From: Bacteroidota bacterium
GTDB lineage: Bacteria; Bacteroidota; Bacteroidia; Bacteroidales; FEN-979
Assembly: GCA_026391835.1 (NCBI GenBank)
Contig: JAPLDF010000055.1
Coordinates: 1 to 64,000, forward strand
Length of the DNA stretch: 64,000 bases
Direction: 5' to 3'
The notes under the pieces were generated by a model. It searched no databases, was not told where the DNA came from, and saw only the letters and a program-made list of their open reading frames with translations. A program made the position numbers and the translations under genes. How positions within the stretch are numbered: position 1 is the stretch's first letter; each line of letters starts with the position of its first letter. Positions 17,304 to 25,446 of this stretch are shown here, piece after piece.

Positions 17304-19271
17304 ATGAAAATCTCTCGATTTGATGGCACACAGATCGTACTTGATGATTATGGATCATGGAACGATTTACATATATCGCAGATACGTCCAGTAACAGAGA
17401 TAATTTCTTTCGATCTACATGTCATATATCTTGACTACATTAATAAGGCTTTGTTGGATGAGGTAATTAATTTGCGGGCCTTTCCTAAGGATTTCGAGGA
17501 TTACTCTCCTTTGCCAATTCTTTTTATTGGTTTTGAGGATTTGTTTTCGCAAAATAGTGATTCATTCAGAGAATCTAATTTTTTTAAGAAACTGAATATT
17601 CCTCTGTATTACCGGTTTCTTGATGATAGTATATGGAATAATTATTTGTATCTGTTTGATCCTTATTTTAAAGATAAGTTATTGTATACATTAAATAGAA
17701 TTGACAGTTTTCACAAACTCAAATTATATTCGTTGAATGTGACAAGGGAATACATTGAATATAATTCACGACTATGTAAAGAATCAAAATTGGTGAATTT
17801 AAAAGGACATGGAACGCATATAGCGCCATATCTCTTTCACTCAGAGAGTCATTTACATTCTAAAATCAAAATAAGTAAAGATATTTCATCATTATTTCCT
17901 GATTCGAAAAATGAATCAGCAGCTAAATCCAAAGGTATTTCATTACGAATCTTGCTAATTGACGATAAAATTGGGGGAGATGATTTTTGTAAGGCAGCCC
18001 TTGTAAAAAAAATGCTGGAATTCGACTGGATAACAGATTATCATGAACGATTTAATCACCGAGAAAATGTCTGTTGGAGAACTCCTGAAACAAATAAGGA
18101 TATCAAAAGTGAAATAACTGAAACCGACGTTATTATTATCACTAGTTATATAAAGTGTATCAAAATTGATAATGTAGAACATAATTTTAGAATATATAAG
18201 CCACGTTGTCATCCACATGATTACAATTTGACTGAATTATGTAAATATATTAAAGCTAATTCATCTGAAAAAATTCAAATAATCGCAATTAAAAATCTTG
18301 ATGAAGCAAGAGAACTTCTCTCTCACGAAGAAATTCGATTTGATCTGATATTGATGGATTATTTGTTAGATGAAATTTCTGAAAACAAAGTTTTTAGGAG
18401 GGAATATGCTACTGAATTCTGGGGTGATGGCAGAGAAAATTATTTCAATATTTCAAGATCGGAAATAAAGAAAATAAAGGATAGTAAGGATTATCCTGAT
18501 GCTGATATAGCAAACTATGAAAAAAAATTAGAAATTTATAACAAAATTAAAGCAAATCGGGGACCGTTGCAAAGGTTATGGATTTTTCCTATAACAGCAT
18601 TTAATCAGACATTTATCGATGATTTGCGTAATAAAGGCATCCGGTTAATCGATTACTATTGGTACTTAAGCCGTGGCGCGGATCCACTCAATACGCCTTA
18701 TTTATTTATTTATACACTGAATAAATTTCTTCAACTGCAAGTTGAGAACTCAATTTTCAGCCTTGACGATCTGTTGGGCTTTCTAAAAAAGTCGATAAAA
18801 AAAATTAAGGATTTGAATGACGCATTTCCAACTGAATATAATTTGAATACAAAAAGTAAATTAAAAAATTTATTTGGCTCTGAATATATTTTTTTTATCA
18901 CGAATTATGCATGTGAAGAGCAAATTGGAAGGGACAAGGCTCAGGGTAGTTTGTTCGCAAATTATATCGATGAAAATTTCTATCACCGGGCTGATGAAAA
19001 TAAGGATATAGCAAACCTCCTGAATCTTAATAAGGCGTTACGCCGAATATATTATCTGCTTGCTTATGGGGAGGATTATGAGATCACTCAGTGCATCGAA
19101 AACTGGTATAGGTTAAGAGATATATTAGCAATAATTATGCACTATATAAAGCAACATACATCTGGTGATCACCAAACATTTTCGATGATTTCCTTAACAG
19201 ACATTAGTGAAGTATATAAATCAATTACTTATAGGTTTTGGAATGGTGAACATTTGGGAAATCAGGATTGA
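17304..19271 (+). CDS. Protein with an internal response-regulator receiver domain
   Basis: The 655-residue protein has a central receiver domain. ISLRILLIDDKIGGDD near residues 212-227 gives the acidic pair, and FDLILMDYLLDE near 346-357 gives the probable phospho-acceptor Asp. A large insertion between them (about 130 residues instead of 40) contains a Cys/His-bearing stretch. The N-terminal 200 residues may hold a second, degenerate receiver-like fold (IISFDLHVIYLDY, LPILFIGFEDL). The C-terminal 300 residues are helical with no DNA-binding motif seen. It is likely the phosphorylation partner of the large kinase, with a non-transcriptional output. Confidence 0.68.
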   Translation: MKISRFDGTQIVLDDYGSWNDLHISQIRPVTEIISFDLHVIYLDYINKALLDEVINLRAFPKDFEDYSPLPILFIGFEDLFSQNSDSFRESNFFKKLNIPLYYRFLDDSIWNNYLYLFDPYFKDKLLYTLNRIDSFHKLKLYSLNVTREYIEYNSRLCKESKLVNLKGHGTHIAPYLFHSESHLHSKIKISKDISSLFPDSKNESAAKSKGISLRILLIDDKIGGDDFCKAALVKKMLEFDWITDYHERFNHRENVCWRTPETNKDIKSEITETDVIIITSYIKCIKIDNVEHNFRIYKPRCHPHDYNLTELCKYIKANSSEKIQIIAIKNLDEARELLSHEEIRFDLILMDYLLDEISENKVFRREYATEFWGDGRENYFNISRSEIKKIKDSKDYPDADIANYEKKLEIYNKIKANRGPLQRLWIFPITAFNQTFIDDLRNKGIRLIDYYWYLSRGADPLNTPYLFIYTLNKFLQLQVENSIFSLDDLLGFLKKSIKKIKDLNDAFPTEYNLNTKSKLKNLFGSEYIFFITNYACEEQIGRDKAQGSLFANYIDENFYHRADENKDIANLLNLNKALRRIYYLLAYGEDYEITQCIENWYRLRDILAIIMHYIKQHTSGDHQTFSMISLTDISEVYKSITYRFWNGEHLGNQD

Positions 19272-19962
19272 GGAATTAGAAATACCTGACGAACTACCTA
19301 AACTATCTCTTTTGCGAATAAAAATCTTTCAAGACCTGGACTATTACAGTTTTTTTATTCGTCTGGATGAACAAAGTCTAAACATAGAACCAGGTGAAAC
19401 TAGGCCTGTCAAAATCCCATATCAGGATCATCTCAATATTAATTTGCAAAATGAGGCGGACGCACAAATTGATATTTTGCGAAATAGTTCCAGTATAAAT
19501 CATTTATCTGCCGTGTTTTTAAATGGTTTAAGCCTGCAGTTATCCATTGAAAAAAAGTATTTGTATCACTTTTGGGAACAGCCAAAGATGAAAAATCACG
19601 ACGGGTGTTTGCAATTTTCCTCTCATCGTGAATTACTTAGCTTTCTCTTGCTTTTTTACATTGATGAAGTTTTATCTTTGATGTCGCCTTATGAGAACAA
19701 TCAGGGCATTCTTAAAAACTTTATGGACAGATTTACTAGTTCCTTTGTTGGAAATTTTCTGATCAAAAGAATGTTATATTACAAATACAGAGATTTCAAA
19801 GATTCCGATATTTCCAGAAAATCAGCTGAAGACTATTATTCGTTACTTTTAACAAACAAATTGGAGACCTACTATTCTCCAGATATCATCTCAGAAGGAA
19901 AATCATTTTGGTTTCCACATCCGGAAACTGAAATAATAAAACTTTTATATGAATTTGACTAA
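19243..19962 (+). CDS. Unknown soluble protein
   Basis: From ATG 19243 the product is 239 residues; an earlier in-frame ATG at 19207 would deepen the overlap with the receiver gene from 29 to 65 bases. The N-terminus MVNIWEIRIEELEIPDELPK leads into alternating strand-like segments (about residues 15-110). A helical, aromatic-rich C-terminal half follows. No motif, TM or signal peptide was recognised. It lies 7 bp before the membrane protein gene. Its role within the operon is unknown. Confidence 0.58.
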   Translation: MVNIWEIRIEELEIPDELPKLSLLRIKIFQDLDYYSFFIRLDEQSLNIEPGETRPVKIPYQDHLNINLQNEADAQIDILRNSSSINHLSAVFLNGLSLQLSIEKKYLYHFWEQPKMKNHDGCLQFSSHRELLSFLLLFYIDEVLSLMSPYENNQGILKNFMDRFTSSFVGNFLIKRMLYYKYRDFKDSDISRKSAEDYYSLLLTNKLETYYSPDIISEGKSFWFPHPETEIIKLLYEFD

Positions 19963-19969
19963 GTAGCTG

Positions 19970-21568
19970 ATGATAATAGATAAAAAGGAAGCTATCAAAT
20001 TGCTTCTCAAGCGTTATGATATTTTATCAACATGGAAGTTTGTCTTCAGGCCATTGTTGTATAGAGTTGCGATTCCGTTTATCTATTCGGTTACGACTAT
20101 TTATATTTTAATTTCAATTTTTGTATTTTCCAAAGGCAGTATTGTTGAATCTATTCTGGGACACTTTTATAAAAAGGTTGTGCTACTGAGTTTGTATTTT
20201 TTCTCTAATCATTCCATGGCATGTGTGTGGATATTGACTTTTATGATCTTATGCGGTTTTTTTATTAGAGATAACGTTTTTGATCTTAAAATTCAGAAAC
20301 AAAAAATAATTAAAAACCTTAAAGGTGAAATTTGGGCCATTAAAGAGGGCTATGGCCTGTTATTTATTGTGAAAAGCAGGCCAGGAGTCGCGCTGAAAAA
20401 ATTGTTGGGGTTACTCGTAATTTTTATCTTTCTTGGGTGCTTAACCTCCTGGCTTGTTTTTTTTTACATTATTATTGCTTTCTTTCTGGTCCTTATTTTT
20501 ATCAGGCGTGAATACTTTATCATTTCAGTTTTTTTACCCAGGATTATTATTTCAGTTACCTACTTATGGGCTACTTATATTTTAACAGAAGAGAATACAA
20601 GATTGTTTTATGCATTACCGGCCGGGACCTATTTATTTATTTTCCTCGTTTCATTATTTGGTACAATTATCTTTCTTTATTTTGAAGCAAAACAATATTC
20701 TCCATCGACTAATTGGGAAAATTTGTTGAAAAGAAGGGTACTCCCTGTATTTTCATTTACGGTTACCATTGCCATCGTGTTTGGTCTTATCGTGAATTCC
20801 TTATTAATCGATAAACGATCCAAACAAGCTCAGACAATACAACTGAACTTTTTGGCTGATTCACTGGCAATTAATTCAAAATTACAGGATTGTATCAAAA
20901 CATACTCTGAACATATTGAACGTATCAGGTCAGATTACCATAATTTACCAGTGATCCCACTTGAAACCAAATTGCAAAGCCTGACAAATTCAGGATTTTA
21001 TTCGAGAAGGTACAATTTTGGCATTGATATGTTATTAAATAAAGTTCAGTTTTGTTTATTATCCTTAAAGCTGGATTCGGCACTCTTAAAATCAACCGAT
21101 TCTGCATATTATAAAAGGACATATGAGAGCATTGGGAAATTTGGGTTGAGTCATTTATCAGTTGCCCGGCGATTCCAAAGGCAACTGCGACAACAGGATT
21201 CTATTTTCGAAATGAACCAGGTACGCCTTGAATCGTTGATAACCAGTTTAACCGAATTAGCCGATAGAATTGTTGCGATTTATTCAATGCGAAAGGCCCG
21301 ATATGATGACATTGATCATCTTTATGACAGTGAATCAGGCTATGTTTTTTTTAAGGGAAAGAAATGCGATACTATTGAATTAAACAGGTTGGTTAATTGT
21401 AATAAGGATGATGTTTTATATACCCAATTTCCCATCTCGGTCTATTCAAATTCTGAAAAGAATACGATTAACCTAAAAAGTTTCTTAATTCAGGTAGCCA
21501 TTGCCATTGCATTAGGTGTTATTGGTCAGCTAATCATATCAGATAAAACTGCAACTGAAGCATTGTAA
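19970..21568 (+). CDS. Polytopic membrane protein, last gene of the operon
   Basis: The 532-residue protein has hydrophobic segments around 27-54 and 68-98, several between 140 and 205, then about 215-240 and 262-285. A soluble region of some 220 residues follows, with heptad-like Leu/Asp repeats, then a final TM (IQVAIAIALGVIGQLII). The soluble part has pairs of helices (LADSLAINSKLQDCIKTYSE, RRFQRQLRQQDSIF) that could form a coiled-coil bundle. No transporter or enzyme motif was found. It could be the membrane output or receptor of the kinase-receiver pair encoded upstream; that is inference. Confidence 0.62.
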   Translation: MIIDKKEAIKLLLKRYDILSTWKFVFRPLLYRVAIPFIYSVTTIYILISIFVFSKGSIVESILGHFYKKVVLLSLYFFSNHSMACVWILTFMILCGFFIRDNVFDLKIQKQKIIKNLKGEIWAIKEGYGLLFIVKSRPGVALKKLLGLLVIFIFLGCLTSWLVFFYIIIAFFLVLIFIRREYFIISVFLPRIIISVTYLWATYILTEENTRLFYALPAGTYLFIFLVSLFGTIIFLYFEAKQYSPSTNWENLLKRRVLPVFSFTVTIAIVFGLIVNSLLIDKRSKQAQTIQLNFLADSLAINSKLQDCIKTYSEHIERIRSDYHNLPVIPLETKLQSLTNSGFYSRRYNFGIDMLLNKVQFCLLSLKLDSALLKSTDSAYYKRTYESIGKFGLSHLSVARRFQRQLRQQDSIFEMNQVRLESLITSLTELADRIVAIYSMRKARYDDIDHLYDSESGYVFFKGKKCDTIELNRLVNCNKDDVLYTQFPISVYSNSEKNTINLKSFLIQVAIAIALGVIGQLIISDKTATEAL

Positions 21569-21569
21569 A

Positions 21570-21631
21570 GATCACCCAGGGATTAGTTATCACTATAGTT
21601 TTATGGGATGATCAGTAAGTTCCCTTTTTTG
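21570..21631 (+). terminator. Weak terminator candidate after the operon
   Basis: GATCACCCA at 21570-21578 can pair with TGGGATGATC at 21604-21613 with one bulged base and a long loop. A T-run follows at about 21625-21630. It lies between convergent operons where a terminator is expected, but the large loop makes it weak. Confidence 0.25.
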
Positions 21632-21661
21632 CCCGTTAAGAACTTGTGACCAGAATGGTTA

Positions 21662-24600
21662 TCAAGACAAACTGTATTTCCTCCTCATATACTCAAAAGG
21701 GTTATCCGGGCAAACCTTCATCACATACCTGATGCCGTCTCCGTATTTGTCTTCGCTGTTCATGCGTGAATTGAGATACTCTTCGGCATCTGGTTGATGG
21801 CCTGCCTTCCCGAGAAGGAACCATTCGGCCCAGACGGTGCTGCCTTCGGTCAGGTTCTGATCGTCCTGGTCGGAGGTCATCCTGTTGTTGTCGATGGCCT
21901 GGTATTGCCAGATATGGCCCATTTCATGAATGATGGTCGAGAGCACCCGGAGAGGTTTATAGCCATCCTCGACAAGGATGAAATCGTTGGCCTGGTCAAA
22001 GGCTACACCGATGGCTTCACGCACATCATACAGCATGGTAATATGGAAGGGTTTCCCGTATTTTTCATGAAGTTCGGTGGCGGAAACAAACAGGGCATCG
22101 TAAGGAAATGCTGAGAAATCGATTCCCAGGTGATCGCGGTACAGTTGTTTTGCCTGCTGGTGCAATGCATCAAACGCCTCCTTCGTATCCACGGCGCCGT
22201 CGGAACATGTGGTGCAGCGCATCCGCCCGTCATTCAATACCAGCAGTTCGCCGGTTTTGAATTCGGCACGGCAAAAATCACATTCGGCATAGGCCGTATC
22301 CGGTAATTTCCGCCTGTTTTTCTGCAATTCATACCATCGTTCCTCGCCAAGCGGGTAGTTGTGCATGATAAAATCGCGCAACAGGGTGAGGTCCAGGTAA
22401 CCGGGCAACTGTGTGCCGCCATATCGCAGGAAAGCCTTTTTGTCCGGGTTATCCCGGCAAACATACCCGGCAAAACCCGGCTGGTGATTCATGGGTTCCT
22501 CTTCAAGCCAGAGCAGGTAATCGAAAATGTGCCGGAGGATGTATTCAAAATTCCTGACAAAGGATTTGATAAGCCCGAGGTCGATGTTGGCATCCTCAAG
22601 CAGGAACAACTCCAATACAGGCTGGTTCCCATGGGTGTGTTCATAGCCGAACTCCATTCCGGGGAACAACCATCTGCAGAACGAATGCATTTCCCCCTGT
22701 TCCGGGCCGCCGGGATGTGACATCAGCAGGAGGTACTGGTGGTGATAAGGATAAAAGAACTGCAGCGCTTCGCCAAGGACCAGGTGCAATGATTTGCTGA
22801 TGACCGGGATCCGGTCCCGGAATCCGGGGATCACCTCCCATTTTATCTGTAAAAGTCTCCCGCTTTTATAATTCCTTTCCAGCTGCATACACTCCCCGGC
22901 GGAAAACCCGTTGATGTTTGTTTCAGCCGAGAATTCAGGATCACGGTAATACCTGTCGAAGGTATAATAGCCGGTTGTGGAAACCTTGCAGGGGGTTTCG
23001 TAAAAGTTGAAGAGAATGTTATAGGAGACCCCGTTGCGCATCAGGTTGCGCGGCCAGAAAGGCTCAATGACCTGTGTTGGTTCCGATTGGATGACGACGT
23101 TCCTGACAGGCCTGTAGAACAGCGCGTTGGATGTGTTTACTTTTGAGACAAGCAGTGTTCCGCCTTCGATAATCCGGTCGATCTGGTACGGACGGCCGTT
23201 GAAAACGTGCACCTGGCCGGGGAGATAGTTCTGGTAAGCAAGATCGCGCATGATCTCGTACAACAAGTTCCCGGCATGGTCCCTGACCTGGATTTTATCG
23301 AGAAAATCAAAAGCGGGGTCCGATTCAACCGTATCGGAATTGTTCAGGAAATAGCTGACCACCCTGGTGTACTCACCTTTGCGGAAAACGGTTCCGAAAT
23401 CAGTCTGCAGGCTGAAATTATCGCGGATGTTGTAGTTGAAGTACTCTTCAAAAAGGTTGCTGATGGTTTCTGAAAGCGGTTCATCCGCCAGCACCATATA
23501 CTGGTTCATTTTTTCTTTCAGCAATGCCTCTTCCACATGTCCCCTTGATAAAAGTTTAAGCAGGAGCAGGGCAAGGTTTATCCTGCTGCGCGACAGCTGG
23601 GGCTGGATGGCTTCAACCGGGTGGCCGCTGAAATAGGCAAAGTTGTCATTGAAATATTCCCGGAACAGGTGGGGTTTGGAAATGACGATTGAAAAATTCT
23701 CGTCCCGCCCCAGGTGGAGCCATTTCCGGTGCGCTTTGGGGGCATTGTTTTCCAGGTCATACAGGATGAGGAACTCCTGTCGGTTCATAGAGCTTGCAAG
23801 CGGCAGCACCTGCATGAACAGCTTCTCGTTCAGGGCCGATTGCGTGATGGTGAATTTGCTGATGTAAGCGTTGTAATTTTTAATTTCCTCGGCACCTTCG
23901 ATCACCTGATTGTATGAAATATCCATGAAATTGACAACGGGGACATCCATTTCAATCGCCGGGCACACAAGTTCAAGGCCGGAATACACATCATGCGGCG
24001 GAATTGCCCTGGCAATCTTATTCCAGTTGTCGTGCCATTTTTCAAAATCGAAGGCGATGAAAAAGTGGCGTCTGGAGGTTACCGGGTTGGACAATTTGCG
24101 TTCCTGCACGTTGTTCAGCAGCCAGGTTTGTTCAAGTGCCGGCTGCAGGTCGAGCCGGTAAGGCGTAATGATCAGGGTGCTGTGACGGGGGTTGGTAATG
24201 TTAAGCAGGGTGTTGAATTCCCGGTTCTCAAAGAGGTTGGAGATTCCGCGGTCGTGAAAATTAAGGATGACCATCAGCTTCAGCTCCTGCAACCATGGCT
24301 TTTCAAGGATGGTATTGTCCATGAGGTTGTTCACGGAAGTGAGGATGATCCTTTTTCTGAATATTTCGGCTGACTGATCGTTGTCGTAGAGGTTGAATTC
24401 AATAACCTCCTTTGACCCGGGGAGCTGATCCTGGAGCTGGGCGGACAACTGGTTGCAGAAAGCCTGCATCATGCTCATCTCCCTGCCGGTGAGATTGCTT
24501 TTCAGTTGCGATGGCTGCACATGGAAGTGTTCGGGGATTTCTACAGCAACAAGGATATTGCCGCCTTTGTTGATGGCGTCGAGCAATACAGGAGCCAGCT

Positions 24601-25399
24601 TGTAAAACGAGCTTGCCAGGTCGAGATCCGACACGATCAGGTCGGTGTTGTCCTTGCGGTAGGAGTCGATGAGAAACCTGATGACCTTTTCGTTTTCCTT
24701 CTCGATCTCTTCACTGTCAACATGGTTGTTCCGGTACCACCCCGTTGAGAACCCGTCGGTGTAGGTGTCGATATACAGGTGCCATAGTTTCAGGAAATCA
24801 ATTTCAGGTTTTTCACCGGGTTCCCCGATGGATTCAGGAACATCTTCCTCGACCGACGTGGTAAGGTAGATGAAATACTCCAGGAAAAACGGGATCAGCA
24901 GTACGAGAAAGGATGTGTTGAGTACAAAGATGATTTTGTCGCGCAGGAAAAAGGTCCAGATATAGAACAGGATGATTGCCAGGCAAATCGACAGGAAGAA
25001 CAGGCTGAAATAGGATTTTCCAACCTTGGCTTTGATCACATCGCCTTTATAGAAATATGGCCAGATCAAGGCTTTTTCGTTTTTTTTCAATTTCCGGTAA
25101 AAAGCCAGGATGGCATGATCGAAGCCGGTTTTGTGGATGATCAGCTTGAGAATGATCCAGAGAACCAGGTATACCCCTGCAAGGACCAGCTCGGAATAAA
25201 AACCGTCCAGCGAAAGCCACGAGAGGATCAGGCCGGCAATAAAACCGTACAGGAGGGCACACAAAAGGGCAAGCAGAAGAGATGTCCATGGGCGGTGCCA
25301 GCCAATATGCTTTTCTTCAAACCGGTTGTTTGAAAATTTATAGATGACAAAGCTCAACAGAAGTAAGCCGGCTGTCAGTATCAATCCTGCAATATCCAT
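21662..25399 (-). CDS. Large membrane protein with zinc-knuckle and DA1-like HExxH domain
   Basis: This 1245-residue protein opens with about six TMs (within residues 1-175). About 850 residues of unassigned soluble sequence follow. Near 1038-1062 comes CDFC-x18-CTTC, which looks like a treble-clef or half-LIM zinc site. A peptidase-like domain comes next: IIHEMGHIWQYQ at about 1152-1163, followed by an LTEGSTVWAEWFL helix that may supply the third ligand. A LIM-like finger followed by HExMH and a downstream EG helix recalls the DA1 metallopeptidase family; this resemblance is by eye. It is the last gene of the leftward tubulin-like block, 47 bp after the 685-residue protein. Confidence 0.72.
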   Translation of the reverse strand: MDIAGLILTAGLLLLSFVIYKFSNNRFEEKHIGWHRPWTSLLLALLCALLYGFIAGLILSWLSLDGFYSELVLAGVYLVLWIILKLIIHKTGFDHAILAFYRKLKKNEKALIWPYFYKGDVIKAKVGKSYFSLFFLSICLAIILFYIWTFFLRDKIIFVLNTSFLVLLIPFFLEYFIYLTTSVEEDVPESIGEPGEKPEIDFLKLWHLYIDTYTDGFSTGWYRNNHVDSEEIEKENEKVIRFLIDSYRKDNTDLIVSDLDLASSFYKLAPVLLDAINKGGNILVAVEIPEHFHVQPSQLKSNLTGREMSMMQAFCNQLSAQLQDQLPGSKEVIEFNLYDNDQSAEIFRKRIILTSVNNLMDNTILEKPWLQELKLMVILNFHDRGISNLFENREFNTLLNITNPRHSTLIITPYRLDLQPALEQTWLLNNVQERKLSNPVTSRRHFFIAFDFEKWHDNWNKIARAIPPHDVYSGLELVCPAIEMDVPVVNFMDISYNQVIEGAEEIKNYNAYISKFTITQSALNEKLFMQVLPLASSMNRQEFLILYDLENNAPKAHRKWLHLGRDENFSIVISKPHLFREYFNDNFAYFSGHPVEAIQPQLSRSRINLALLLLKLLSRGHVEEALLKEKMNQYMVLADEPLSETISNLFEEYFNYNIRDNFSLQTDFGTVFRKGEYTRVVSYFLNNSDTVESDPAFDFLDKIQVRDHAGNLLYEIMRDLAYQNYLPGQVHVFNGRPYQIDRIIEGGTLLVSKVNTSNALFYRPVRNVVIQSEPTQVIEPFWPRNLMRNGVSYNILFNFYETPCKVSTTGYYTFDRYYRDPEFSAETNINGFSAGECMQLERNYKSGRLLQIKWEVIPGFRDRIPVISKSLHLVLGEALQFFYPYHHQYLLLMSHPGGPEQGEMHSFCRWLFPGMEFGYEHTHGNQPVLELFLLEDANIDLGLIKSFVRNFEYILRHIFDYLLWLEEEPMNHQPGFAGYVCRDNPDKKAFLRYGGTQLPGYLDLTLLRDFIMHNYPLGEERWYELQKNRRKLPDTAYAECDFCRAEFKTGELLVLNDGRMRCTTCSDGAVDTKEAFDALHQQAKQLYRDHLGIDFSAFPYDALFVSATELHEKYGKPFHITMLYDVREAIGVAFDQANDFILVEDGYKPLRVLSTIIHEMGHIWQYQAIDNNRMTSDQDDQNLTEGSTVWAEWFLLGKAGHQPDAEEYLNSRMNSEDKYGDGIRYVMKVCPDNPFEYMRRKYSLS

Positions 25400-25446
25400 A
25401 GTTTATGCCCGGACCTGTTTCCTGCTGGGAGGAAACCTTCGGTCTG

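Noticed and set aside
12852-21568. Direct assignment to a named anti-phage system such as Detocs
   Set aside because: Only the general kinase-receiver-effector layout is similar. I could not recognise the defining domains, and the upstream transporter does not fit.
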